Below are positions 23,251-35,351 of a DNA stretch of 64,000 bases, piece by piece (positions within the stretch are counted from its first letter, which is position 1; every line of letters begins with the position of its first letter). This DNA comes from Gigaspora rosea (Eukaryota > Glomeromycota > Glomeromycetes > Diversisporales > Gigasporaceae). The notes below the pieces were generated by a model. It saw only the letters and a program-made list of their open reading frames with translations, did not search any database and had not been told where the DNA came from. The position numbers and the translations under genes are program-made. Location of the stretch: the NCBI GenBank assembly GCA_003550325.1, contig QKWP01000027.1, forward strand, positions 1 through 64,000, given 5' to 3'.

Positions 23251-24130
23251 TATCTGCATTACTTTTTATCAAATGATCTAAGTATACTTGAGTTGGTCTT
23301 TAACCCTGATATCTATTTTGAGAAATTTCATCAACAAGTTCTGATACTTTGAGAAATTTGCTTTGTTCAAGAGAAAAATTCACCTGCTTCATTTTTTAAA
23401 GTCTTAGAGATAATGCTGTTTCTCGCTAAATTATTCATACCAAATACATATATATAGCAAAGATAATATAGCCTAATATATGTTTGTATTGTCTTGATAA
23501 CTTAAAGAAATTTGCTATTCTTAAATAATGTTTGAATAGGATGGTATTAATTCATAACTTTGTTAAGGAATATATATATATATTAATCTGGGCAATCATT
23601 GGAGTCATTATTTCAGCATTTGCAAAGTTCAGAAATATCAAGGCCATGTATTTTCAATAAGTTCTTTTTGTTCTTTTCATACAGATGATTATAGAGTTTA
23701 TCATTTTTAATTTGACGATTTGAAATAGTGTCCTTTTACTTGAAATTTTCCCTGAGACTGCACTATAGCCATAGATATCTGATCTGTTATTGTGTCTGCC
23801 TTGATAGGCCAAAAATCTGTGACTTTTTATTTGCTTCCATGTGTTGAGATGTTTCTGAACGAAACTCTTTGAATAATATCATATGTAAAGTAAAGCCTAG
23901 TGTTATTTGCTTAGCTATATATAATTTATCTGTCTGTTGTCATCTTCATTATTATCCCTTGTTATTTTGTAAAGAGAAATACTGTTATGATAGTTGGCAA
24001 TGCTTTGTAATAATCTAAAAACTTTAATCCTTCTTTTGTTGATAGTGTATCGCGACTTGTGGCTGTTACAGTTAAGTAAGCAATTATTAATATGCAAATT
24101 TGTTTCCTCTCTAGGGCCACTATAGTCCAC
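23250..24130. other. Gene-free AT-rich stretch
   Basis: No gene, family repeat or RNA recognised. The 71-codon minus ORF at 23915-24130 has no recognisable motif. Confidence 0.4.
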
Positions 24131-24135
24131 CCTAA

Positions 24136-25045
24136 CTAGTGTTCCTACAAACCCAGATCAAATCAAACTTTAGATCAAATTTGGGTTTGATTTAATTTAA
24201 AATCAAACCCAAACCCAAACTATGATTAAAAAAAATATTTGAATTTGATTTGAAGCAAACTTTTTAGTTAAATTTGAGTTTGCTTTGAATTTGAGTTTGA
24301 AGTTTGCAAACTAGTTTGAGTTTGAATAATATAAATATATTTTTATATTTTAATTGATAATCCACCAGTCAACTAAAGAGTAATCATAGTGTAATATGAC
24401 ACAGATTACATAAAAATCACTATAGGCGAAATGTGATGTGCTTCCATTTAAATCTTTTTTTACTAAGTTAATAATATTTGTTGACTAATTGAAAGTTGTA
24501 GAGCTTGTTGAGACGCATCTAATAGTGGTTAGATCATCCAAATCGGCCCAATTAATAGCAAGATATCATTGAAAAACGATTGGCTAACTATATAAAATCT
24601 CTATGTAAACAATTATTGTTTACATAAAGATTTTATATAGTTAGCCAATCATTTTTTGACAATATATTACTATCCACTGGCTGATTTGGATAATCTAACC
24701 ACTATTAGATGCATCTTGATGAGCTCTACAATTTTCAATTAGTCGACAAGTATTGTTAACTTAGTAAAAAAAGGTTTTAAATAGAAGCACACCACATTTC
24801 GCCTATAATCACTCTCAATTAAATAACTTGTTTAAAATATAAAAATATATTTATGTCATTCAAACTCAAACTAGTTTGCAAACTTCAAATCAAACTCAAA
24901 TTAAACTTAGTATAATATTTGGGTTTGATTTGAATTTGAATTTGGGTTTGATCTCAAACTTTATAAAATTTATAGTTTGAGTTTGGTTTAATTTGGGTTT
25001 AGTCAAACTCAAATCAAATCCAGGGATCAAACTTCGGAACTCTAG
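24136..25045. mobile_element. Large nested foldback element, ~910 bp
   Basis: Outer ends CTAGTGTTCC and GGAACTCTAG are inverted. Inside them lie long arms made of reiterated TCAAATTTGGGTTTGATTT/AAATCAAACCC motifs, including an exact inverted pair around TTTGCAAACTAGTTTGAG. The centre (24405-24815) is a second palindrome (ACTATAGGCGAAATGTG ... CACATTTCGCCTATA) related to the element at 1451-1964. This may be one composite foldback or a MITE inserted in the centre of another. Confidence 0.75.
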
Positions 25046-25739
25046 CCCTAATGTCTGTGTGTTTTATACCTATAATAAATCTGTTATATTAGTTTTTTCA
25101 TGTGAAATATCCTAATTAGACAATTGATTAATTACTTATCTTTCTCCTGCGCCGTTTTAGCAATTAAACCAGTTCTTTTCCGCTGGCATCTTGGTTTCCC
25201 TGTGATTGTTGCTACACCAGGGCCTCCCTGCTTAGCTCCCTTTTCAATCTGTTGACTTTGCCGTCAACTTGAATTAATACTCTTAAAACCCAGTTTCATA
25301 TTTGTACTACATATTTTGAATATTTGAAACAAGATTTTTTTTTTTTTGGTATTGGCTTTAGGCAAAGAAATGCATATAAAAGCGTTTTGTATTATAGTTC
25401 TCTAGATAATTGAAAAAAATTTTGCTTGGCAGCTAATTATTACAAAATTAGCTAGTACAAAAGTATTTATCACTGTTTCTGTTTTCTGTTTACTTATTAT
25501 TTATTAATAATAGTAATAAAATTGAAAATGGTATAATAAATAACAAAATGATAAATAAAAAGAATTGATTCTTACAAATTGGTTCAATTTCATAAAAAAA
25601 TTTTTAATCCCTTGATATTCTGGGATTACAAATTAATACTTTTTTATTTTTTTCCTTTTTGTATTATGAATTTATATCTAAACTTCACAGAACATAACTT
25701 AAAAACACAACTAAAATTTTTAAGCGATAATTTTGGTTA

Positions 25740-25887
25740 GGAGAGTAACAAAAATCAGATAATTTTTTAGGAGGAAGGTGTAAAAAAAGTGAAATTATAT
25801 ATAAGGAACCTGACTATTTATGTATTAAAGAAGAGGGAAGAGGTAGGCCTTTAATAAAAAATAATCAGGTGATTAATGACACAGCCC
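25740..25887 (-). mobile_element. Tourist/Harbinger-like MITE, copy A (148 bp)
   Basis: Flanked by TTA on both sides (25737-25739, 25888-25890); the paired site in the second duplication copy has a single TTA. Starts GGAGAGTAACAAAAATCAGA and ends AATCAGGTGATTAATGACAC AGCCC. It matches the copies at 34859, 35821 and 36505 in opposite orientation. Confidence 0.85.
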
Positions 25888-26332
25888 TTATTTTTTAATT
25901 AATCAATATGGATTACCATGTAGTTTTATGCTACACTATTTAGTACATCATACTGTGCATATAATATTTCTTTAGTTACTCATTAGACATTGGTTTAAAA
26001 AATTTTTTCTATTTCGATATAATAAATTAGTGATTCATACCAAATATATAGTTAATAATACTAAGCATTTCTTTAATTTAAGTTATTTCATAAGTACTGA
26101 AGTAGCATTTTTTAATTTAATTTTCCATTTTTGCATATAGGCTAAAGCATAATAAATTTTTGATGATCGACATACAATCGGTTAATCATATTATAAAATT
26201 TTTGTTACTTGGATCACCCCTGTAAACAAAATCATATAAAAAAATATTAACCAATGTCCATTTTTGAACAACAACCTTACCACACTTGTAAATGTGATTA
26301 TTACCCTTTGTTCACTTAGCAACCAAGAGTTA

Positions 26333-27182
26333 GGGGCTTCTAGAAATTATGTAATTTTTTGGTAAGTGGGTGGGGTCCCAAAAATATCAGGTTATAATTA
26401 TAATTTTAATCAAATTTTTATAATTCTGGTCAAAAGTATAAAATTATAAAATTATTAATAACTGTTGTTCTACTAAACCAATTTAGATAATTTAACTACC
26501 AAAATATTTGTCTCACTGAGACAATTCTAACAAGCCCAAAATAGTTAAATCTAATTACAGGGTTCCAAGATCATTCAACTTTTGTGTAATTATAATAGTA
26601 ATTTTTTAGAATCACTAAGTAAATGTCTTTATTATTGAATAAGTTTTAATCTACTGGCCCATTTTGAATGATTTAACTACCAAAATGTTTGACTTAGTGA
26701 ACGATTCTACAAGCCCAAAATCACTAAATTCTAATCATAGAATTCCAAGACCAATAAAGATTTGTATTGTTAGACAAACAATAAAATTTTTATTGATCTT
26801 GGAATCTTATAATTAGAAGTTAGTGATTTTGGGCTTGTTAGAATTGTTTCACTAAAATGAACATTTTAGTAGATCAAAAGTTATTTAGTATTAAAGAAAT
26901 TTACTTAGTAATTAAAATTACACAAAAATTGAATGATCTTGGGATCCTGTAATTAGATTTTAACAATTTGGGCTTGTTAGAATCATCTCAAACATTTTGG
27001 TAGTTAAATCATCTAAATTGATCTAGTAGAGCAATAGTTATTATCAATTTCATAAATTGTAATATATAAAAATTTTAAAAAATATAAAATTTGATTGGCT
27101 AATAGAGTATTATGTATGGGTAAGTGGGTAAAATTTTGAAATTTATTAGTAACAAAATAATACATAATTTTTGGAAGCCCCC
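26333..27182. mobile_element. 850-bp foldback element with TTA target duplication
   Basis: Ends GGGGCTTCTAGAAATTATGT and ATAATTTTTGGAAGCCCCC are inverted and flanked by TTA (26330-26332, 27183-27185). The paralogous site in the second duplication copy reads CAAGATTTATTATTTTTATAG with one TTA. Four internal blocks resemble ACCAAAATGTTTGTCTCACT GAGACAATTCTAACAAGCCC in alternating orientation, so it is a palindrome of palindromes. The 60-codon ORF at its right end is a shadow. Confidence 0.85.
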
Positions 27183-28199
27183 TTATTATTTTCATAGATC
27201 AGATCTGAATCCTGAAGTAACACATAATTATTAAACAATATATAAATTATATCATATACGTTACCTGCTATGTTATTCTCCTTTTTATTTATTGTAAATT
27301 CTTAAAATCTTATCATATCTATTACTGTTTCTGTTTTCTGTTTATTTATTAATGATAGTAATAAAATTGAAAATATGATAATAAATAAAAAAAATGCTAT
27401 ATCATTTAAATCCTTTCTTTTAATTTTTACCTATTAGCAACAAGATGATAAATAAAAAAATTAATTCTTATGAATCATTTTAATTTCATAAAAAAAATTC
27501 AATCCCTTGTCATTCTGAGACTTGCACATTAACATTTTTCATTCTTTTCCTTTGTGCATTATAAATTATGCCAAAACAAAACTTAAAAAAAACAACTAAA
27601 ATTTTCAAACCATAATCTTTATTATTTTTTAATTAATCAATCTAGATTACCCTATAATTTTATGCTATGCTATTTGGCATGCTATACTGTACATATAATA
27701 ATTCTTTAGCTATCCTGTTAGACACTGCCTTAAGAAAAAAATTATTTTATTTCAATATAATAAAATAGGTAAAACAAGCCAAATGATATTAAGCATTCTT
27801 TGATTAAGTTACTTAGTAAGTAGCATTTTTTTAATTTAATTTTTCATTTTTGGAGATAGCCTAAAGCAGAGTGAATTCTTGATAGTTGATAGATGATTGA
27901 CCAATTAAATTGTAAATTTTTGTTACTCAGATCACTCCTGTGATCCAAATTATGTGAAAAAATAAACTCATTTCACTTTTAGCTTATCTCTATTTTTAGA
28001 CAACCTTTTCATACTTGTAAATGTAATTATCACCTTTCGTTTACTTAGCAAATCAAGATTTATTATTTTTATAGATCAAATCAAAATTTTAAGTATTGAA
28101 TGATAATTGAACAATAGATAGATTGTACCTTATTGCATCGTATATGTTACCTAATGTGTTATTCTCCTTTTTTTCTATTGTAAATTCTTAAAATCTTAT

Positions 28200-29087
28200 C
28201 AAAGATATCATTACTTTCATATGATATTTTATACAAAATATAGTACTCGTTCTCCACGCTCCAACTACAAATTCTATTTTTAATTCAAAAATTATATTAC
28301 TGATCAAATATTATTATGATTAATATAATAAAATATTGATAATATATAATACAATCTGTAATAATAATAAATCATACTATTATATTTGACAACTGTGACT
28401 TGCTTATCTTCACCTATAGGTAAAAATTTTGCTTATCTGATTACTAGCAAATACTGGAACCTGATTTAACTTTAAATTGATTTATTAAATTAATAATAAG
28501 AAATCTTAGAAATAAGAGTATCTTTCTTTATTTTATTTATCTATATTACTTACACAAAAACTCCAGGCTCTCATATTATTGTTGTATAAAAATTTTTTTT
28601 ATCTATCTATGAAACTGATTTTTATTTAATATAAATTAATTAATTAAAAAACTGATAAAACAATTGATAATATTTCTTATATAATAATTAATAATATAAT
28701 AAATATTACCAACCTGACTCTTTTATAATAAAACTTATTTATCTATTTTATCACTATACCTTTGTTCTTTAATTAAAATCACTGTTTTCACTACCACCTA
28801 AAATAATCTGTCTAATAGAGCAAAACCAGAACCTTCTAGATAGAAGCCCTTATCTAAAAATCACATAATCTCCACTATTTTTTTTTATTAAAAATATTTT
28901 TTATGAATAAACTTGTTTGGCATTAAGTTATCTTATCTTATTTGAGAAAGCCTGATTATAAATAAAGATAATTTCCTTTTATCTAAAAAATTTTTTACAA
29001 AATTTTGATTTTTTGTATTTAACTTCTTGATGTCTATCAAATTTATTAATTATTATTAATAAATAAGAGTGAATCTATTTGTCGCCG
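28200..29087. other. AT-rich gene-free stretch
   Basis: No gene or paired repeat recognised. Confidence 0.4.
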
Positions 29088-29401
29088 GCGGTGACAGTCA
29101 CCAGAGTGTGATCGACCAATTAGATCAAAGGATTATGTGTAACGTGAAAAATGCAAAAACTTTGATTTTTTAAAAAATCACTTCTAACTTAAAATTTTGT
29201 CCATGAAACTACTTTTTTTTATGCAAAAAAAAAATTCCTTGCAAAATTTTACTATATACAAAGCTATATCTGAACCCTAACTATGGCTTTAACCCTGACC
29301 CTAACGATAGTAAGTTTTGACGCTTTGTTTTTGTTTTGATCGAACATTACACAATCTAATTGGTCGATCATGCTCCGGTGACTACCACCTCCGGCGACAA
29401 A
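29088..29401. mobile_element. ~314-bp MITE with GTCGCCGG ends
   Basis: Left TTTGTCGCCGGCGGTGACAG, then TGTGATCGACCAATTAGAT; right ATCTAATTGGTCGATCATGC, then CACCTCCGGCGACAAA. The interior shares GTGTAACGTGAAAA, AATTCCTTGCAAAATTTTAC and CCCTAAC tracts with the element at 49492-49716. The left end context GTGAATCTATTTGT is shared with 41745-42005. Confidence 0.8.
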
Positions 29402-31290
29402 CACATTTTTTCAATAAATAAAATACTAGCAAAACAGGCTTAATTCCTTCAAAATAAGATTATCTTTTTGAAAACTCTCATTAATAATCCAATTTCTTCT
29501 ATTATTATTGTACAACTTTTTAATTTAACTATTATTCAATTTAATACTAATAAAACAACAAAAATAATATTTCTTTATATCTTGTACATGTAAATAATAA
29601 GCCACTTCTATTGATTGCATAATTTTTTTATATTTTTCCTTTATTAAATTAATTAAAAGATAACTAACTCTCTTATGAACTTATATAATAAATAAATAAA
29701 TAAATAATTTATCAAATTTTTTTCTATTTAAGCAATAAAATACTTATCTTAATAGCTTCTATAAATCTCTATCTATACTCAATTTCCCTTTTCAAAAAAA
29801 AGTCTTAATCTTCATTGCCTTTTGCTTCATTAAGACTACTATCAGAAATGATAAATTTACAACAAGAACTGCTCTTTATCGTACTAATGATGAATATAAT
29901 GAATTTAGAGAATTTATCTACAAAGGCTTGAAAACATGAAATTGTTAATAATTGAATTTGAAAAAAATTTAATTGTTCTATTGATTAGAAAATATATTCC
30001 ATAAAAATGCTAAATACGTAAGCTTTTTTACTTTATCTATTTGTTTTCCCTTTTCATTAATTTACCTTCTTATTTACAGCTTAGTCTAATTCAAACTATA
30101 CTGTTATCTCTACTTCTAATTTAATATGTTCTCCAAAAATCTTTCTAATGATTTCCCCTTATTATTGTATACTACCTCTGTAGTTATAAACTCTTACAAG
30201 TTTAATAATAAAATAGGAAAACAAATCTTTATGTTTTTAAGAAACTTTACAAACCTGTTAATGGGTAAAAAGGCATAGATTTGAATGTGATTGTATCTTA
30301 TTTGAATGCCAATAGTTTATACAAATCTCTTAAGGATAGCTTTAAAAAAAGTGTTATTTTAGCAAGTGGAAATTAAAACTCAATTCTGTTAGCAAATTTC
30401 CTTATATTATATCATCTAAGATCGAATAAAACTATGCTTCAATCAAACCAAAATCTTTAACCAATCGCTGCTAAAAAAATTAAATTTACCAAACAACTTA
30501 ATATCCAACTTGACTTGATTAAAGAGCAATATGCTACAATGGCTTTTCAAGACTTTAATAAAAGAAGAAGAACTGGTCTTTTCACTTTTTCAACCAAAAA
30601 TTCTAACAATAATCTGCTGATGGTTAATCTTCCTGACCTTGTAAATCAAATTAGAACCAACGTACCTGAACTCCAACCTTCTCAAGAGTCATCTGTCAAT
30701 AGGGCTGAACACCAACAAACTTCTAAATAATATTTTAATAAAATAAAAATATAAATTTAGCCCAACTCTCTTTATGATTTTATTTTATAAAAAAATTTAA
30801 ATATTTCTTTTTGTATCTTTGTAGTAATACTAAAATTTTCTAAGATTATCTAGATCATTCAAAATTTTTTTCTTTACCTTAAACTTACATTCTGTTAATA
30901 TTCTTCTGCTTTTTTTAAAAATGGATTATCTACTGTTACTATAATAAATATATTCAAATATAACTCTAAATAAAATTAACATAAAAAATTTATATTATCT
31001 ATTGCACCAATTGCTATTAAACTGATTTAGTTAAATCGTAATATAAATTTTTAAATAACCAAACCTTATGAAAATATAGTACCAAATATTCAATATTATA
31101 TTATTATTCAGAAAACTTTACTCTTACATTCACAGATCTATAAAGTAATTTATTTATACAATATAAAATTTTTTTGATTGAAATTTTGATTTCCTTATAA
31201 ATATCCCACTTATTTAACTTTCGCAAACTTTTTTTGCCCTGTTTTTTACTAAATTCAAATTCTTTTTTATCTCTGACACTATACTTAAAA
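29402..31290. other. Gene-free stretch with short decayed frames upstream of the Helitron-like relic
   Basis: A 71-codon + frame at 30515-30730 (MIKEQYATMAFQDFNKRRRT onward, ending in a Q/E-rich tail) is preceded in the same frame by IAAKKIKFTKQLNIQLDL after a stop. It could be part of the decayed element that follows. Another fragment near 29850-29935 reads RTALYRTNDEYNEFREFIYK. Neither is assigned to a family. Confidence 0.3.
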
Positions 31291-31406
31291 ATTCTTTTTG
31301 AAATGACTAATTACAGTATTCAAACTTTTCCTCTTATTAACTTTGAACCTAATACTTCCTCTGATTCTGAAATAATTCCTGCATCATAACAAGAAATTTA
31401 TTTAAC

Positions 31407-31985
31407 TTGTACCTTTTTAGATCTAAAATAAATCAAAACTTATTAAATGCACCTACTTCTAATAATAATTGTTTATTGTATTTTCATGTATTGTCTTTGT
31501 ATACTAAACTTATTCAACCTTCTTGCCATGCAAACCTTTACAAACTTTTAAATGAATTCCAAACTAAGATATTAAACGATTACCTGTCTATTACTTGTGT
31601 ATACTGCTCAATGCTAATGATGAAATCTTATGCATGATAGATTCTTCTTGATGCTGAAACTAATTATCCTTTAAATACTGTTTTTAATATCTCTGTATAT
31701 ACTTGAGTAAACAATTGAAATACAACCCAGGTTGCAGTTTGTAATAGTTGCAAGAAACAATCAACTAGATGCTATCCATCTATATTAACACCTTTTTCTC
31801 TAGAGCTTCAAAATGTCCTGATGTTATATAGAAAATATCTTTCCCCTATTTATTTAAACTGTTCTTTAGATCACTCTCTTGACACAAACTATACTCCAAT
31901 TACCACTACCCAGAAGGAACTATAGAAATCACTCACAATTATATACCTATGCAAATATATTTTGGTATGATTGGCACCTATCTAA
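31407..31985 (+). pseudogene. Helitron-like replicase/helicase relic, N-terminal part
   Basis: A single + frame with several in-frame stops reads LLNEFQTKILNDYLSITCVY then C; ILLDAETNYPLNTVFNISVY; VAVCNSCKKQSTRCYP; LYRKYLSPIYLNCSLDHSL; and, after a frame change, YFGMIGTYLN. The C-x-x-C ... C-x-x-C spacing and the RKYLSPIYLNCSL ... GMIG blocks resemble, from memory, the region before the Helitron-type replication domain in PIF1-helicase proteins of Rhizophagus. At least four nonsense codons make it inactive. No helicase motifs were found to the right. The relic is cut off by the repeat beginning near 32270. Confidence 0.5.
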
Positions 31986-32269
31986 ATATTAATGAACTTT
32001 CGTTGTAGTTTCATAACTCTCTAATTCTGGCATCTGAATAGTTAAAACAAAACAATAACCTTATTAGAACCTATACTCTAATCTACAGTATTAACTAATC
32101 CACCAACCCCAACTTCATTTATACTGATCTTCTTACCTTTAGCAACACAATTTCTTACTAATAGCTCTTTTTTTTTACTTTTATCGAACTCATCTTCTTG
32201 ATAGCACTCTATATCCTCCCAATTTGGTAGTTCCCAATTTCTTTTTCCCGTTATTAACCTGTAAAATAT

Positions 32270-32945
32270 CACAAAAACGGACATAACGTTTGAACCAGTG
32301 ATCCAAATTCGATGAAACAACCACCATTCGACTCATCTCACCGAGACGGTTCTAACGAGCTATGGTACATCTCTGTACGACCTCTGGTTGCCAAGATAGG
32401 AGTTGTCAAACATTTATTCCTATACTTATTAATTGATCAGCAATCTGATTGGCTAGGCGATTGCTGCGGACAAAAATCGTAGATCTGACATATCTAAAAG
32501 ATGTCATATTTATAGCTTATATTCTAGATATTTTATTTATTACATATATATTATTTATTACATATATTATATTTATACTAGTTATACTATATATTTTATT
32601 AATAATAGTTATAGTATATATTACACATGTAAAAGATATTGACCGTTACATTTGTAAAATTTCAAAAAGTATAAAAGCGGCCGATGTGGACCCCAAGTTC
32701 AACATCGAGTCTTCATACTCTTTCAATAATAAAAACAACTATTAACTACACAAATCAAACAGTTATTAGTATCCTCATATACTTTTAATTGTAGCCTCTT
32801 TCGTAATTGCAAATTGCCTTAAATCTTCTTTGTTAAGTTTTCTTAAAAACGCCATACTGACTTAGATATACCACAGTAACAAAGTTTGAAGTTACACAAA
32901 GTGTTCACTGTCTAAGATCACTCTAGTTACCTAATATCTTTGAAG
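32270..32945 (+). repeat. Dispersed repeat, copy 2 (inverted partner at 2.24-2.89 kb)
   Basis: The + strand equivalent of 2240-2890. It contains the GAAACAACCACCATTCGACT and CTCACCGAGACGGTTCTAAC module also seen in several MITEs. It also holds a 98-codon frame (32449-32745) whose end KISKSIKAADVDPKFNIESS matches the other copy, and a TATAAAAG box at about 32670. It appears to interrupt the Helitron-like relic. The conserved frame may be chance, because the middle is only AT-alternating sequence. Confidence 0.6.
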
Positions 32946-34683
32946 AAGTGGATATAGGATAACACCGTGAAATCCATAATCAAGATACTTATTATAGTCG
33001 TCTCATCACTGCTTTTTTATTAAATAATAATACAACTCTTTTTATTCTTTTTAACAACTGGATCTATAATCACTAATTTTTTTAGACCTATTCTCTAATG
33101 CTAAAGGCCATTATGAGAATCTAAAGAAGCACTTAAATCTTTAACCGTTAATTAACTCTTATAGCAAATACGTAAAATTAAGATTATTATATCCTGATTC
33201 ATGTTTTCGCTTGTACTGGTATTGACCGTACTGGTTGTATCTAACTCTTGAAAAAATCTGTAACTTTCAAAATCAATAGTATTTACTTTTTACCTGATCA
33301 GCTAACCATAAATACTATTTTACAAAAGCTGATCTAATCATTACAAGCTCTTACAACAACATTTTTATTATTGATGAATCAATAACTACTACCATTATAT
33401 CTTATTCCAGATCTGCTGCACCTTTCTTTAAAAAAGACAGCACTAGGTTAATGCTATGATATATGCATTCAGTATATTTCAAATTTTCTATGTTATTATT
33501 CTAGCAGTAGATAAATTATCATACCTTTACTTTATTCTACTCTCAACTGATAATCATAACCCCTTACCATCTAATTGTCTCTTGCATATTTATATGTTCT
33601 ATCATAATTACCTAAATAATTTAAAAAATAAATTATGGAATAACCTAAATTTAGTTAGCTAGAGCAAATAGAAGCATTATTTCGAATATAATGAATTTTA
33701 GAATCAAGGCACAATACATACCTATAGCTTTATCTATGCTAAAAAAAAACTCTTGAACTGATTTTCCTAAATACAATTTGCGCAGATATTCCTGATCCAA
33801 TTTAGAACTGGACCTATATTGCTTAGTTACAATATTCCAAATTCATCACTGCGATCACAGGTGCAGACCACTAGGCTAAACTGAAAAACAATGTACTAAA
33901 AACTTTTTTCAACTTCTTTCTAAATATACTTACTATATACTAACTACTCTTTGCTTTATCTATCTTGTATGAAAAAAGAAGATAGGATGGTTGTCCTTTA
34001 TTATTCTGAAATCTTGCTTATATGAAGAGGACTTACAAAGTTTCAATACATAACCTTAAGAGAATCTGCTAATTATATCCAAATATGTAATGAAACCAGA
34101 ACCTTCTAAGCTCTTTAATATTGATGAACAGAATGACTATAAAAGGCATATTTTAGCTTAACGACTTGGTGCCATAGAACTAATAATCCTTTTACTTTAA
34201 ATATTTGAGATGTTAATAGCTTATATATTTATATATTTATAATTTTTGTAATTGGCTTTTTAAAATAAATATACAAGCAGAAAAATATTATAGTATTAAA
34301 TATAAATAAAGAGCTTTAATAATAATTTATTTTTTTTATGTTAAATATATAAATTTTTAGAATTATTTATAGATTAATTTTATTTTTTATTTAACAAGGA
34401 ATATATATTAAGGTTCTATTATTAATATGGATTTTTTTTTAGCAAGAACTCTAGAAGATTTAATTATTTCAAATTTAGGATTTTATCTTTTATCAGAAGA
34501 ATTTGAGGTTTTATCTTTTGTTAGAGGTTTTATTATTCACTATTTTGCAAAAAGGTTTTATCTAACAACTATAGTTTCATGTTTTTTTAGCAACAAAAGT
34601 CTCAGTAAGTTAGTATAAAGACTATGGTTCTTTGTATGACTAATTCTTGTGTTTATACTTTATTCTCAATTATCTCAAGAATT
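32946..34683. other. Gene-free stretch, possibly continuation of the decayed Helitron-like element
   Basis: Short frames (33456-33662, 34427-34618) carry no recognised motif. Weak resemblance to decayed coding sequence exists (TGIDRTGCI near 33220; YKRHILA then RLGAIE near 34140-34180) but is not enough for a call. Confidence 0.3.
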
Positions 34684-35085
34684 GGGGTGAGTCAGTAGAA
34701 AAAGGACAAATCATTTTTAGTAAAATTTTTTCAATTTTTAAACTAAAATATCTTGACAACTATTTAATCAAATTTGCTAAAAAATTTTTTTATTTTAATC
34801 TTGAAATTATATAGAATTAAAATAAAAAAAAATATTAAATTTATTAAGATAGTTGTTAGGGCAGTGTCATTAATCACCTGATTATTTTTTATCAGAGACC
34901 TACCCCCCTCCCTCTTTCTTAATATATAAATAGTCAGGTTCTTATATATAATTTCAACTTTTTTTACCCCCCTCCCCCCCTAAAAAATCACCTGATTTTT
35001 GTTACTCCCCTTAAGATATTTAAGCTTAAAGTCAAGAAAACTTTTACTTGAAAAAAATTTGTCCCTTTTCTACTGACTCACCCCC
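34684..35085. mobile_element. Foldback MITE interrupted by a Harbinger-like MITE
   Basis: Outer ends GGGGTGAGTCAGTAGAAAAA GGACAAAT and ATTTGTCCCTTTTCTACTGA CTCACCCCC are inverted. The left arm contains the same ATATCTTGACAACTATTTAA hairpin unit as the chain at 14.3-15.9 kb. The right half is split by the element at 34859-35010. Confidence 0.75.
34859..35010 (+). mobile_element. Tourist/Harbinger-like MITE, copy B (152 bp)
   Basis: GGGCAGTGTCATTAATCACC to TTTTTGTTACTCCCC, flanked by TTA on each side (34856-34858, 35011-35013). Same family as the copies at 25740 (inverted), 35821 and 36505. Confidence 0.85.
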
Positions 35086-35351
35086 AATTACTATACCAAT
35101 TTTGATAATCTGACTACTATCAGAACTAGAAAAACTTTATAATAGTTTAAAAAATTGGTATTTAATTTTAAAAAAATAAAAAAATATAAATTTATTTAAC
35201 CAATCAGAATCAATTGCATCAAAATTAGCCTATCAAAAATAACTATAAATTGGTACTTTATAGTATAGATTGAATGTTTCTTGCTGTCCTATACTTATAA
35301 TCACTAAATTAAGGTTCCTAAGCTAGTGATTATATCAAGATTTGACTTATA

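Larger units (their letters stand above)
25470..28200 (+). repeat. Tandem direct duplication, ~0.85-kb unit, with MITEs only in copy 1
   Basis: Copy 1 (about 25470-27325, including two insertions) and copy 2 (about 27326-28200) share ACTGTTTCTGTTTTCTGTTT, AATAGTAATAAAATTGAAAA, TTAATTAATCAATATGGATTACC-type text, the TTAGACATTGGTTTAAAAAA block, ACTTGTAAATGTGATTAT, and TTATTCTCCTTTTTATTTAT in the same order. Copy 1 carries extra segments 25740-25887 and 26333-27182; copy 2 has the corresponding uninterrupted sites. No coding potential is seen in the unit. Confidence 0.8.

Noticed and set aside
32078-32320. 80-codon minus ORF with W/E/K-rich part
   Set aside because: It overlaps the junction between the Helitron-like relic and the 650-bp repeat and shows no known motif; judged chance.
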